In this document: positions 47,546 to 61,710 of the stretch, piece after piece | Position numbering within the stretch: position 1 is the first letter of the stretch | Layout: each line of letters begins with the position of its first letter | Assembly: GCA_005406025.1 (NCBI GenBank) | Contig: BGZK01000088.1 | Coordinates: 310,001 to 374,000 of the forward strand | DNA: 64,000 nucleotides | Source: Eumeta japonica | Taxonomy: Eukaryota; Arthropoda; Insecta; Lepidoptera; Psychidae | Direction: 5' to 3' | Notes under the pieces: model-generated | Seen by the model: the letters and a program-made list of their open reading frames with translations, nothing else | The model's database searches: none | What the model was told of the DNA's origin: nothing | Program-made: the position numbers and the translations under genes

Positions 47546-48595
47546 AATTCTTGACCTGTAAGCGCTCAGATGAACAGGCAGTTGGACAAACAGACAAACA
47601 TTAAGACGTTTTGTTATATAATATATGTGAAAGTAAAAAAGTGCGGTATCTTACCTTGCTTGATATAAACATTAATAGCTTGCATTAAGAACTATATGTT
47701 GATTGTTTTTATTGCGCTCTTATAATTTTTCATCGTCAATTTTGTAAAATTGATGTTCACCTGGTAACCGGCAGATAACCAGCTGATGCACTTAATGAAT
47801 TATCCATCTGTTCCCGATAAGCATTCGGACCGTTAGGCTAACTTTTTCTAAAATTGTGCGTTTGTGACTGTTTGCTGCTCGTCGTCCGCATGACTAATTC
47901 AAACATCAAAAATCAAAACGACGACTGGCGCTCGCCGACTTATTCTAATACAAAAAGACGCTCCCACCGATATATTTATTAAGCCCGATCGCGGAGGAGG
48001 CGCAAACAACATCCGACCGAGAAATAAATTCCCCGCTCGTGAAAAAGGCTTTGTTGGATCATGTACAGAAAAATAGGTACGCGGATTACGCCATTGTCAT
48101 GTTAATCAAAGGATGTTCAAAGGGTGTGTTTATTTGAGAAAGTGCTCCTCGATTTCACCGGATTTGGATTTTTTTTCTGTGATCTCTCTTACGTTTTGCA
48201 AGCGGGCCATTTTTAGGATTCCATGTGAATTTATAAAAAAAAAAACTGAACTGAACTGGAATAGAATCGCTTCGATATCCGACCGGCCGTGTCTGTAGGT
48301 CACGCTGATATCTTTTCAGATGCTTGCAAAGTGAAAATTTATCTCCTTAAGTATCAGAGGTGACCATGAAAAAAAATATTTTAAAAGAGAAAATTTAAAG
48401 GTTTTTTACGATTGAGCTGTGACCTTAAAAACCTTAAGTATATATATTACATCCAATCAAAAATGTAAATTTAAGCTTGATTATATATTAGAAATTTTAA
48501 CAGAAAACAAAACTATATAGGTAACTCTAAACGTCTCGTCATAAGATTTTTACGAGAAGCTTATATAAACTTTTGGATATATAACATTGTCACTA
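47546..48595. other. Intron stretch, GC-richer at 47850-48300
   Basis: Words such as GCCCGATCGCGGAGGAGGCG mark the GC-richer part. The frame at 48113-48298 is not supported by splice sites. Confidence 0.35.
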
Positions 48596-48740
48596 GCAAC
48601 GTTTATATTGGTAATTGTAACGTTTATATTAGTAATTATAACGTTTATATTAGTAATTGTAACGTTTATATTAGTAACTATTACATTTATATTAGTAATT
48701 ATAACGTTTATATTAGTAATTATAGAGTTTATATTAGAAA
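48596..48740. repeat. Tandem repeat, 18-bp unit, about 8 copies
   Basis: The unit is ACGTTTATATTAGTAATT with single-base variants. Because 18 is a multiple of three, it creates a hydrophobic open frame (TFILVI repeated) that is not regarded as a gene. Confidence 0.9.
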
Positions 48741-50593
48741 ATTTCGCTTATTTATATAATAAAAGCTCTAAAAATTTTGTTTTTTTTATAATGAATTCAA
48801 CATCGATTTTTATTCCGCTTACTAAGTCGAAAATTTTAAACATATAATTCTAAACTCTTGTATATGCATAAAAACGACACAAAATATTACGTATGTTTTT
48901 TTTTTTATAAGATCAATATGGCAGTCGTTTAACAACGTAATTTCCCATTCGAAAAATATTTGATGGCCCATCCGTACATTTGAGTCGAAAATTGAAAAAA
49001 AAATTATTAAGCAAATAATGTGTTGTGAAATGTTTAGAAAGAATCTCCCAGATTATATCAGTATAATTAGCTTAGAGTATAATTTGATGTTTTTTTAACT
49101 CCCTGTATTTGGATCAAATTTATTTTCAATATTTAAGATGATTATATTAGTTCTCACTAAACAAATCTAATACTCATAAAAGAAGAAGACACCGTCATAA
49201 CTTAGACTATCTTGTATCCAAGTAGAAAATATTTGCTCCATAAAAAACAATAAAATGTTATATCATCAATTTCAAAAACAATTCAGTTTCTATAACTTTA
49301 GATTAGTTAATTGTATATTAGAATTTAAATGGCTTCTTTGCAGATGTAACAAGAGTAATAAACATATAAAAGCAATAGACAAGGTAGATCGGCTGTCTCA
49401 ATCTACAACCAAGTAACCGTTTTGTCTATTAAAATTATAACACTTATTACGACCGTATGGCTCAGACTTTTCGAAATTGCTACAACCAAGTGTCTATCAT
49501 TAAAGTTAAATTAAAAAAGAGAAATTAAAACCAAAAACCAAGTACCACAATGATCAAATCAAAAATCAATGTCTATAAACATTTAGTTGGGTTTTTAAGT
49601 TTATTTCGTTTACGATTAATATTTAATTTGATGTACTAGAGCTGAGTTTTATATGATTAATAAATACGTACTTTAAATGGAAAGTATTGTAGTTGAACAA
49701 TATTGTTTCATTAAACAAGAAAAATGGACGATTTTCGTTGTTCTGTAAAAGCCAAACTTTCATTTTGAATTTTTTATGGAGTCAGAAGCTCATTTTAATT
49801 CAGGGTTCATTCGAGTGTACGCCCTAGAAGGGTTGTCTCACGCCGTGAGCACGCAATGCAAAAGTTTTATATCAGCGCTATACATTTCAATATAGACGAT
49901 TAAAAATTGATTTGACAGCGCGTAAACAAACAATCTCACCACCCCTCAGTCTCCGGAACCTCCTTAATATTTATCGTACCTAAATTAAACTCGAGGGGAT
50001 CGGCGGCCTCCGTTGAAAATTCATGAGAACGCTTTCGCTAAGTCTTACAAATTGGTGCAGATTACGTCGCGACATGTTGCATTATGCGATTTCCTTGAAA
50101 ATATCATCTCTTTAAGCCTTGTCATGAATGCTCAAATAACCTGTCATACTTGGAGCGGTGCAAGACTAAGTAGCCGGAGCTTTCTGACTTCGATAAGATC
50201 AGCGTTAAACAATCAAACTGGCAGAGACTGCGAGTTCACTTATTCACCCACTTCACCATAAATTCAAAATACGCATTTTGATCACGTTTACACGGAAAGT
50301 GAGCTACACTTGCCGTGTATACATGAAGAATGTGAAGAAAATTGTACACATTTACAAAAGAGCAATAACCAATTACTTGTTAACATATATATGAGGACTA
50401 AGTACTCTCCTAGCTACGAAGAGAATGGCTTAATTTGACTTAAGACAAAAAAAAAATTCTTGGCCATTTTTTTAACGATTTTTGGGTAGAAAATGTAAAA
50501 ATTCCCCTGACATATCAATCGGAATTTTTTCGAATAAATATGAAAAGTTTAACAAACTTTTACTCAGGTTTTGTAACTGATACACAAAGCTTT

Positions 50594-50626
50594 TCTATCT
50601 CTGAACGTGATCCGTTCAGAGATAGA
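50594..50626. repeat. Perfect inverted repeat, 14-bp arms, 5-base loop
   Basis: TCTATCTCTGAACG and CGTTCAGAGATAGA are exact reverse complements. Confidence 0.8.
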
Positions 50627-51964
50627 ACAGTTGAACATTGTACTATGAATACGAAACGACATAGTTACAATGGAACTATCATCTGAATTTCATCATCGAT
50701 ATACTAATCAGACATCATATTTTGAATCGATTCATAATAACTTATCGCATCGATTGGAAAATTGTCGAGTAATTCAATTTATTGCTCACTTAATCCATCT
50801 TGCGAACGAAGTTAATTACAAACTGGAGTTTTGAAACCACCGCGGAACCGTAACGTGATCAAAGGTGAAACAGGAAATTTAACTGAAAAAAAAATGTTAC
50901 AAATAATCTTTTGATCCCCAATTTCAATATTAACGACATAATTAAGAGTTGCGTCTGGTCGATGAATTAATTATGAACTTGCAAATTGACTTTGTTAATA
51001 ACAGATTCGATTTTAATAAATAAAAATCATTTTATTATTATTTTAAGAGGATTATTTGTTAGTCATAATTGAAATCGATAATGAAAAGTAATTATAATGA
51101 ATTTATTGTTATACTGTAGATAAATCGTTTGAAAATAAAGCATAAATCGTTTTGTAAACACATTCAGGTATAAGATAGTAATCTTATACCTATACAGGGT
51201 ATAGTTCATAAGTTACATCTAATACTTCGTCGGTTCTAACCTTTTGAGGCCTTTAAAAATCTGCATACAGTATTTGTTGAATACTTTTTCTAGAAGTTGC
51301 ACGTGAACTATTGTCATTTTAAAGCAAAAAAAATAACCTACAATAGGAAACCAAAAAATCTTTTTTTTTTTATTATTTATATCGATACCTATGTTTATAC
51401 TCCTGTAGCTTTAATCCGCGAAGACTTTGATCTTTGCTAAGACCTAGATAATAATTTTGATACCTCTCCCTTTCCCTTTCGCTCTCGATTCACGTCTCCT
51501 TATTCCGTTCTTGCTCACAATTCTTCTCTTCTTAATCCTGTCGCCACAGCCTCTCCGAGAAACAAATATCATTAAAATAAAATATAAGTTTAGAAAAACC
51601 GAAACTCATCCACTGAAATTGCATAAATAATCTGTCTATGAAAAAACAATCCTTTAATTGTCTTACGTTCGTTGTGTAAGTTCCTTTTGGAATTCAGTGA
51701 ATACATGTAAATAGAGAATTTCCTACATTTCGTACTTTGAAATTTTTACAGTTAAATTCAGGGCGTTGACATTAGTCAAGTGCTGATTTCCGATAGGACT
51801 CCTATCCGTCAAAATTTAACAGATGTACAAAACAGAATTATTACATGCATAATTACCGGCATTGTCATACCAGTTCAAAAATAATAATTACTAAAGTGGC
51901 TGAAAATTTCGAAATAAGATTGAGACTTGTTTATTTATTACAGCGATTCAATATGTGATTGAAT

Positions 51965-52425
51965 AAAACAAAAACTGTCAAGTGCGAGTTGTACACCAAA
52001 GGGTCCGTGTAGTCCCCGAATTGTGTTACATATTTATAAAAAAAAAAAAACAAAAATGTTTTTTTTTCTTTTCATTTGGGGTCCGAAATATAACGGTGAT
52101 TCGAGCTTGACTGATTTTCATTATATAATGTTTTACTTTAAAATTTGGACTGTAGTTACACCAATTTTTACGTTTGTATAAATCACTAATTCTTCAATAA
52201 AGCAGAAATAAAAATCCTTTATAAAAACACGTTCATTATATCATCTTATCATTTTGTACGATTTGCTGAGATATTCACTATAACACAGATTCTGTGAAAT
52301 GTTACTTATGACCTAATAGGTTCCAAATTATGCAGTCCTTTAAATGTAGAACAGGCAGACAGACCGACTTAGTACCGACTTAGTCCCGTTAGGACCCTTT
52401 GGGTACGGTACCCTATAAATCATTG
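51965..52425. repeat. Interspersed repeat related to 25604-26500
   Basis: The left end AAACTGTCAAGTGCGAGTTG, then AAAGGGTCCGTG, is mirrored on the right by GGACCCTTTGGGTACGGTAC. AGGCAGACAGACCGAC precedes the right end. Confidence 0.6.
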
Positions 52426-55400
52426 CGGTAGACAAAGACTATCTATTTTATATAGTATTTTCAAATTCACCGGGATTTTGCAACAACCCATCTATAAAAT
52501 ACAAACAAAACTTATTTATGATAAATAAATTGATCTTGGATTAAATCCAGAATGAAGGATCTCGATAAGTTAATATGAAATATTTTCGAGTGGATCGCTC
52601 AAGAGGTAATAAAATCGATAGTGTTTTTTGTAAGTTTCGTATGAGTAGTCACATTAACATTTCTTCTTAAGATAGTTATTTTGTGCATTACCATAATCTT
52701 TTGTTGTGTTTTTCGTCGAAGTGTTTTTTTTTGTGTCGAACCTCAAATCCAAAGTAAGGCATTTGGTCTCATTTTTTTTTCTTTCTTTTCTGTATTAATT
52801 TCAATACGTTTTGTGTACTATGTTATAGCAAATAATTACTTAATAATTCACAATCAGACCGTCAAAAATCGAAGCTGTTTGTTAGTCCTCCAAATGATTA
52901 CAGCCAAAAGTTTTCTGTACATAAGATAGCGTATACTCCTCAGCAATACAAAGATTGTGTATTTTAAGGTTGTCACTGCGAGATTTCATTTATATTACAA
53001 ATTGCCACTGGGACATTTTTTCACTAATAGAATTGAATATTTAAAAATTTGAGAAATAATGGTAATGGCTAAGTAATGTAAATGTGTCAAGAAAGAGTCA
53101 ACTAAAAAAAATTAATTACGAGTTGTGACTATAATTAATTATTGACAAAAAAAAATGTACATCACTTCAAAGTTATACTTTCTTGAACTGATTAAAATGG
53201 TCTGTATTGGAGTTTGGTACATTCCGAATAGCAGATCCTTTAGTAATAGACTTAATCTACATCGTATATCATGAAATTTGCAGCTTACTTTATGCTGATA
53301 GTTTCACACTGTTAACGCTTCCGCCTTGTATCGTATACAGATTCGGTTTCGTTTTAATCTTATACTCTTGACATATGTAAGAAGACCTGACCCTACCTAA
53401 ACTCATGTTTGCCGATATGGCTGAAACTGTTCTCAAACATTCGACAAATGGAATTAATCGACGCCGAATTTCCGCACGGAAAACATTGAAGAGCAGTGTT
53501 TTCCTGTCAGCCGCGCCCAGCAAGACTGGATCCTAGGGATTTCTGGCTGAAACTTTTACTCGGCCGAATTTATGATTTCGGTCACGCAATGCTCATACCT
53601 TTGATTTTTTTTTATCGTTTGAGACTTATCCACGTAATCTTAGTGAGCACGATGCAAGGGAATAGCCTATGTTAGGAATAGAACGAGGAAATATTTATTC
53701 ATTTTATGCTAAAATTGTGAAGCTGTCTCGAAGTTCTCTTCTCAATTTCCATACTCCTAATTTTAACTTGAAGAGAAGATTTTTATCTACTTGAAATGAG
53801 AAGAGAAAAATTTAGCTATCACGAGAATTCCAACTTCGATGTCTCCCAGTCGTGAAGTTGTGCTCACATATTTTTACATTTTTATTCGTATCTAAACTTT
53901 GCCCTCTTCTGTTGCCGTTACCCGTTTTATTTCTACTTTTACTAATCTATTTCTAATTGGTAACCGTCTATTGATTTTCTTAAAATAAATAGTTTTTAAT
54001 ACATAATTAATATAATTTTTATTACGACCAGGTCAAATGGAAATCCCATTTCTGTACGAAAACTCTCGTATTATTTTAATTTGGTTGTCTACACTTTTCA
54101 AGCCTCCCCTGGATAATAATTGAGTATCGACAATTTAAAAAACAGCGAGCTGCCCCCAAATAAAATAATACAAATAGTGAAGTCAACCGTAATATTTGAT
54201 AGATTGTCCATACATTTAACCATTAAAGTTCGATGAAACTCACCGATACATATCTAAAACCTTGAGAATAACATAACGTAAAAGTTTAAACACTCTTTTC
54301 TTCATCCCTATTAAAATTACCCAGTTTATTTTAAGGGATAATGGTACGGTCGCGAATGTTGATCTTCAAACAAGAATAGAAAACCAGAAGCTGACGCGTT
54401 TGAATTGTGATCACAGGCGGATCAACCGATTAGTTTTTGACTTAAATTGAGGAAATCAGGTTAATTATCGCATTGATGTTAACGGCCGTTAACTGCTACC
54501 AGTCCGCACCTAGCCAGTGTGGAAGTCCAGGCCCTCAATCTGATATAAAAAGATTGTGGGAGAGTAGCGCTCAATAGCGGAGTAAATAAAGTCATAAAAA
54601 AAAAACCGAGTTTAGATTCCTAACCTCACATTTTTAAAATATGTAAGGTTATGAATTACAAGAACTTAATTCCTTAAAGTACAGGCACACGAAAAGTTTC
54701 TTAGATATAATTATAATTAATTGAAAATTCTAAATATACGGCGGATTATAAAATACAAGCGGACGAAAAGGTTTCGGAGCCATATGGTGAGCTATCGCTA
54801 GTAAAAAAAATCATCCCGTGATATATATATCTGTATATCTGTAGATTGTATGCTGCATTCTTATATATACGGCATGCATTTTGTCTTTATAAGTAGAAAT
54901 ACTTGCTTTCACTACTATAAGTCGTTAGATACAAACAGAGATTTTTTACAATTAATTTGACATTAGACCGAGCTCTCGCATAGATTTTAGGTTACCTTTT
55001 CAAAAAATATATTTAAATGACAATAAGATAATATTCACAAATTACGGTTGCTAGACAAATATAGCACATTTAAGAAAGGGAATGAGACAAGGAGAACTTC
55101 TTTCTTTCTATCAAAAATTATCGGTACAAAACCTTTTTACGGGTTACACGAAAATACATATTAGTAATAACAATATCAGGCCAAGATCAACTATTTGGCC
55201 TCAATATTTTCAATATAGAAGACTCAAGAGAGACCTCAGCCAATCTTGACGAAGCCTATAACAAATATTGGCACATTATTAGAATTGACTTATCCTTTAT
55301 CGCTTTTTTTCCATTAATACTTAATAGAATAAAGGTATAAACACATTGGAGTTAATTTGTAATTATTCATAAATCTTTTCTCATTGTACATGCTGTGTGA

Positions 55401-55899
55401 ACCTTTAATTAAGGCTTCTAAAATTGTGTTGAATCTATTTTTTACAAGTAATTGCACAATTTTAGGAGCAAAATCATATGATTCGATCTAATGAAAATAA
55501 TTTTATTTAAAAACATTGTATAAGATAAATAGTCGTATAGGTTCATGTAAGTTTATGTAAAGAGAATATTCTAGACGAAAAACACAGATCTTGTACTCTT
55601 GTACTCGTACAATAAGTACGACCTTAATTGAAAATAAAATCAATAATAAATATGAATAAAAGAAAATAAATTAAAACAAAAATCACAACCGACACAATAT
55701 TAACTAGGTATGCATTAATCACTATTTGTTCCTAAATTGAAAAATAATTTGTTGCCCACATTTACGACGCATGTGGCCTTGTTAATCACAATGCCATTAC
55801 AGTTTTACACAACATGTTAAACTTTGCCCGCGACTCTGCCCGCGTGGACTAAGAGTGTCAACACTCCCATAATTGATATTGCACGATCTTACTGTCATT

Positions 55900-56180
55900 C
55901 ACGATGTTGAACCTGGTCCCGTTCTCGATTACAAATCCGATTTCGTTGCCCATTTCGATACCGTTCAGTTCCCGCTGTCACTCTCAAATCAGATCCACTT
56001 TCGCTCTTAGTAACGATCCTGACGCCGCTTTTTAAGCCGATTCCGTTCCCGCTTCCATTCTCTGTTACGATCCCGATCTCGCTCTTGATCCCGATCTCGC
56101 TCTTGATCCCGATCCTATTCCCGTCGCAGGTCCCGCCTTCAAATTCTATTTTAGTCTCTCATTTAGATTCGATCTCGAAT
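55900..56180. repeat. Degenerate CGATCCCG array with a TTGCCCGCG-type start
   Basis: TTTGCCCGCGACTCTGCCCG (55826) and then words such as CGATCTCGCTCTTGATCCC (perfect 21-bp duplication near 56070-56110) and CCGTTCCCGCTTCC. Confidence 0.55.
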
Positions 56181-56336
56181 AAATTATCTCACATGATAGA
56201 GTTATCGAAATGAAAGGACCCCTATGGTCAATCATAATCATAAAAATGTTCGATCTGTGTGCTGTTTGAATCACAAATAGCAAAGTATCCTAACACATTT
56301 TAACATTTTAAATGCTAATAAGATATACCAACTACA

Positions 56337-56580
56337 AACCTTTGCCCATGGCTCCGTCCGCGTAAACATATAATGAACTCGTCATTATTAGCTTTTTTTT
56401 TTTTATATAGAGTAGTCTTGCCATTATTGACAAACATCCGATTCTGTTTTCGTTTTAAGTTCCGATTTCACATTTAGTTCCGATTCGGTCTTGTTCTTTT
56501 TTCGGTCTTACAATCGCGTTACCGCTCTTGAATTTGGTATCAATCCCGCTTTCAAAGTCCATTCCGGATTCATATTAATA
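56337..56580. repeat. Retroposon end remnant plus degenerate TCCGATTC array
   Basis: CCTTTGCCCATGGCTCCGTC then CGCGTAAACATA. From 56440, GATTCTGTTTTCGTTTTAAG, TCCGATTTCACATTTAGTTC and similar words follow. Confidence 0.5.
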
Positions 56581-57289
56581 CACAGGAACTTATTAGTGGG
56601 AGGCACAAACTATGCGTATAATGCAGAAAATATTTTATCTACGTACCGAGTTCTATCTAAATCGATCTAACCATTTATTTGTAACCGTGTTAAGAGTAAT
56701 TGAGTTACTAAAAATAGGAGAAAAGAAGAGACACAGTACAGAAGTCCTATCGTTCCTTTTAATTTACTATGATTTTCTTATTATTAATAACTACACAGTT
56801 ACATAGCGATTTCTCTTACTTCCGCTTTCGCTGTATCTTCTCCTCTCACACTATATCTTTCTCCCGCCATTCCCGCGCAATCCCTATCGCCCATTCCAAC
56901 ATTGCTTCCTCTCTAACCAAAGCAAACAATAAGCATGGCCGACAAAATAAAAATAAATTTATGGCTTTTAAATGTTCTAGCATAAGTAGTCTTAATAAAT
57001 CATCACATATAAACTTAAAAAATATAAACAGTATCTTAGTTTTTAGGTAACAATAGGTTCTATCAGTTTTTTAAGTGTCATTAAAATTGGTTGTCATTAT
57101 CAAATTAAAAATATACATACAAACAAACAAACAGAAAGATAATCAAAGAGTAGCCAATGTACCTATTTTTAAAATAGTGTACGCTAATTGTACACTAAAA
57201 CGCATCAAAATCAATTTAACTATTGATGTGTTGTGAAAAAACATACAGAATAAAAACAGACAGACAAAACAAAAAGTCCCCTGGTGTCA

Positions 57290-57385
57290 AAATATCTCCT
57301 TGCCAAATTTCAGCCACATCGGTTTAAGGGTGAAAACATAACGAAGAGAGACACTTTCATATTTATAGTATATTAGTATGGATTA
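57290..57385. repeat. Retroposon 3' tail
   Basis: TTGCCAAATTTCAGCCACAT then CGGTTTAAGGGTGAAAAC and a TTTATAGTATATTAGTATGG end, the recurrent terminus of lepidopteran RTE-like copies. Confidence 0.55.
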
Positions 57386-59488
57386 TAACTTATAGCAATA
57401 ACTTTAGCTATTGGAAACATTAGGGAATTTTCAGATATCGTGCTAAGAGTTGGGCGGCGAAATCAATACACAAGGACTCTTGTGCTAGGTTGCGGAATAA
57501 GTCGTTTTTCTTTTCTATAACATAATTCAAATGAATTCGATTCATTTGAATTTGTGTTTGACTGACATTTGCAGACTTTTTCAAATTTTATGCTTCGAAT
57601 TGAAGCTTCGTAACGTCAATATCTTCAACTGTAATGAGGTACTCGTATACTAATTTGAAAGGATAATAAAATGCAGGCGGACTGGACGTTTATTAAAAGG
57701 AATAAATGTTTAAGACATGCATCCAAATGGTATCTTATTCTGTAACGACTGCATCCATAAATAGTGTATTTTGTTATATATAGTGGTCGTGCTATAATAA
57801 CACTATGATATAAGCTGTAAATGTATGTGTATACGTACACGTATTCGGTATTATTATACGACTGAAAAAGTGGGGAGAAAACTGATATGATGTGCAAATA
57901 TTGATTTAGAACTAACGATGCATTGGAATCTTCTATAAAATGATTATGCGCTTTCGATCAATATAAAGGTATTCTTTGTAGTAATATTTTGCTACTATAA
58001 AGATCGAGTTTCGCTTTATCACAAATGAGATCAAACTGCAAGCCGTAGCAACCTCTCGCATAAAAGTAAATCATAAATCAACATAAAATAAAATTTCGTT
58101 GCCCTAGGGCCCGAGCCGGGATCGAGAGTCGCAAAGAAAATCAAGACTAGAAATAAAAACAGAATATAGACTGAGCGTAGTAAAACAGTCTTATCGCGAT
58201 TTCGTTGGCTTTATAGTTATTCGAAGGTAAAGGCCACTTTTTAGTACAAGTCTTAAAACAAAAATAGTATGAAAATAATTTGGCTTTCGTTAATTATCCA
58301 TTCAATTCCATCTGATTGTGAAACTTAAGCATTATTTAAAATACATACATATCTTTTATGTATAACACATGTGTAGGTGTGCCATTAGTTTAGCTTTAGC
58401 ACACTTTTATTATATTCACTGATAAATAACTATCAATTATACGATCTTAAGGAAAACTCTCTTCTCTGTTTCGCTTCATATATATCAACATAAGTCTCTT
58501 TGATCTTTATAAGACTTGTCAATTAATGAAATTACTTTCCTCAGCGTGAAAAGACTCGTTTCGGCTAAAATACAAAGCGCGATAAGTCACTGACATATAC
58601 ATTTAGTGTATATGTAATTATGTGTACATAAAATCATGCTAGAAGGAAGAAGACTAGCAAATTAATAAAATAGAAAATACAAAACCTTGGTGTATTTTGG
58701 TTTTGACAAAATCGTATAAAATGAATACGCATTAGAATAAAAGTGTTTAAATTTAGAAAAACACGAAAATAAGTACAAATAAACAGAATTATATTATGAG
58801 CTTTGTCTTTACTATTCGTGATTTTCTAAGATATTTTTCCAGATTTTCGTTATTTTGTGTTGAATGTATGCTTTCTTTTAACATTTTATTTTTTATCTTT
58901 TGAAAGAAAAATTTATTTAGATAAAGCAAAAAAAATCATATCAACTCTATTCAGACTCTAAGTTCTTACTTTCAGAAGAGGCACCTTCACTTTTAGTGTA
59001 CGTCTCGCTGAAGTGTAAAATTTTGTACTTAGTTTCTTGTTAAAGTCACGTTCTCGACGTTTAAGTTATACCAGAGTTACAGAGTTCGTAAAAATGAAAA
59101 ACAGTTAAATAAAAAATGTTTGATACATACACAACTGCTGTTGAATTTCAATTAAATATTAACCGACTTGAGATGCTTTTTTTGCTAACAAAGACATACA
59201 TAGACGAATTCATTTTCTTCTCTTTCAGCACTGTTTCTACATAATTTATTTCCTTATACAGCCCTATGTCTCTTCTTCTCCAATATTTCCAAAAAAAACC
59301 TCCTCGATTACTAACCAACGTGCCTATTACCCGACCATAACACGACCTGAGGGAAATCCTCTCTGACAAGAAACAGAGTCCGTTAAACTTTTCGAAGCCT
59401 ACTTTCGCCGGCGAACCCGAGCCCGCGATAGTCGTAGCGCGACCGCCCGCTGATATAATTTAAATATTTATTTTATTTTATTACTCAC

Positions 59489-59584
59489 GAACAGGTTTCG
59501 ACTTTTTCCCGTCGTCGTCGTCGTCCTCATCGTCGCTGTTGTCCTCTTGATCGAGGTTGCTTTTCTTCGAAGTCTCCGGCGCCT
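59489..59584 (-). CDS. Osiris-type gene, acidic-linker exon
   Basis: The exon has 96 bases between an acceptor (TCTCGCAATTGCAG) and a donor (GTTC-GTGAGT): AG of a split codon, 31 codons, and C of a split arginine. The peptide is APETSKKSNLDQEDNSDDED and then DDDDGKKSKPV. Spliced to 34383 it continues R-RRHKKKVMQALIPM, giving an acidic run followed by a basic cluster just before the DUF1676 hydrophobic hairpin, an arrangement common in Osiris proteins. Phase at both ends agrees with the exon at 34191. The previous exon must end with one base of a codon ending in AG; none was found up to 64000, so the signal-peptide part is probably beyond the window. Confidence 0.8.
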
Positions 59585-61710
59585 CTGCAATTGCGAGAAA
59601 AATATCATTAATGATATTAAACTAACTTCGTTAATGGGTATACTAGCGGACTTCGTAATTGAACGATTTTGGTTTTATTTAACTTTCCATTGACTTTTCA
59701 TACCACAAAAGATGATCATTCGGGCGTTTTACCAGCTGCGAAACCTCCATTGAATCCTAGAAGTAAATTTAGGGAAATCGGAATCCTAGCTTTCAAATTT
59801 CAATTTATATAGGAAAGCTAAATTTTAATAACGCATTCTTCTTCAAATTTAAATGATCGTCCTTTGTAAATTTCTCAAAATATCTATAAAATAAATCGGT
59901 CATGTATTTGACAGATCGCATACAGTGTAGTCTCCAAATCGGCACGCTATATTTATATATATAAACGCAAGATAGACGACAACCAAAGAAGTAACCAAAC
60001 TAAAATCGATAGTAAATAATAAAAGGTAATAAGTATTCAAATTTAACAAACAAAATAAAAAAAACTCGTAACCAATTCATTTTTATTTATGATTATTCAT
60101 TCCATCCCCCACCCTGAAAGTCTGACGGTTTTAATAAAACCTACAACTTCCATCCCGTCTTATTTAAAAAGGTGCTGTATCACGATAGTCGCTTAATGCA
60201 TAAGCTGATCAAAAAACTCACATAGAGTTTTTATGCAATTTTTATACATTGCGCTACATGTTAAGTCATTGATTCGTTAGCTAGTAAAATCCGAATAACA
60301 CTAATTTTATGCAGTCTAGCAAGTAGGCAGTGCTGATGCGAATTTCAAACAGAACTGACCAAAATTTACAGTTCAGTATTTCACAAACAAACCCTTATAT
60401 CGCAAAAACGAAAATGTGGGGTTCATGGTTTGTCTAGGACTTTTAAAAAATCTATTTTCCTGTTTTCTCTTACAAATACGTCACCTCAAAACGCGTGGTG
60501 CTTTTTTTTAAGCGTACGCGTTTCATCTGTCAAGATTCACTAAGAATATGTACAAATTTTATACAAAAACCTGAAACACAGCATTCAAATAAGATCTAAT
60601 ATATATATATATATATATCTTTTTCAAACAGACATGAAAATCTCTCTCTTTACGTTTTCAAATCCATTTCGTCATAACCAAAATTTTTTGCAATTATTAA
60701 ATCAAAAACAAATGCAGGCACTAAAGGAAATTCTGAGTAAACGATTTCAAAACTGTCATGAATTTAATAAAATCATTTCAATGAATTTAATAAAATTATC
60801 CCAATTTCGTCGTAATTGTTGCTTAATTTGCAATTTGATTGTGAACAGGTAATAAAGTGATTTCGAAGCTTTCATCCCCCGACATCTGAAATCGTCATTG
60901 AAGTATTAAAACGGTATAAATTATTTTTTCCACTTGAATATTTCAAATACACAAAGTGTTCTGTTTGCATTTTATGCGAAATTAAACACAAGTCGTCATT
61001 AAATTTTTAATAAATATCCAAGCTTATAAGCTATCGTCCAGTACTATTATAAAATTATTACCCTTTATTTATATACAGGCTTTCGGGCGTGGACATACAA
61101 CATACAATGTATTCCTACAACTTTTATATCTACAGACTACGCTGCGTCCATCATGATCTCGATACAGGTCCTGCTCTCGAGAGCAGGACCGATATGACAT
61201 CATTTAAAATCAGACGGACACGAAACCCTAAAAATAAATTTACAGTTAACGTTCAAGATAATTTCGCACATAATTCGGTTTCTGGGCCCTGTGTCAAGAT
61301 GAGACATATTGTTTTTTTTTACTTATATTTCCAGATAGAGGGTTACGTATCTACCAAATTAAGCAAGAAAATTCTTATTTCGTGTAAATATATATATATG
61401 GCTAATCTTGCAGCACCTCTACCGGTCGTTGTATATACCATCTAAAGCAGTTTTTCTCGCAACTCCGTCTATGTGGATCACTAAATAAGCCTGAATACCT
61501 CCACTGAATAGGATTGGATGCCACTCCGATTTTAAATTGACCCCCAAGCTGTCGAACGAAAATAAATGCACCATTAAAATCCGTTTAGTGGCTTTTACGT
61601 CGTGTCGTAACAAGCAAACACGCAGACGAGAATTCGGAAACTCATTGTTCCGGGCTCTAATTTTACGACTATAACTAGTTTTTTTAAAATTTATTTTAAA
61701 TATTTATAAT

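Larger units (their letters stand above)
34384..59488 (-). other. Intron (25.1 kb) of the Osiris-type gene
   Basis: The donor GTGAGT at 59488-59483 and the acceptor CACAG at 34388-34384 join in phase. Apart from the repeats, LINE remnant and GC-rich islands listed separately, it shows no exon-like sequence. The stretches 34400-36400, 38700-43000, 48850-51960, 52430-55890 and 57390-59480 contain nothing recognised. Confidence 0.7.

Noticed and set aside
61089..61445. 118-codon plus-strand frame
   Set aside because: Spans repeat remnants and AT-rich DNA; composition and lack of motif do not support a gene.
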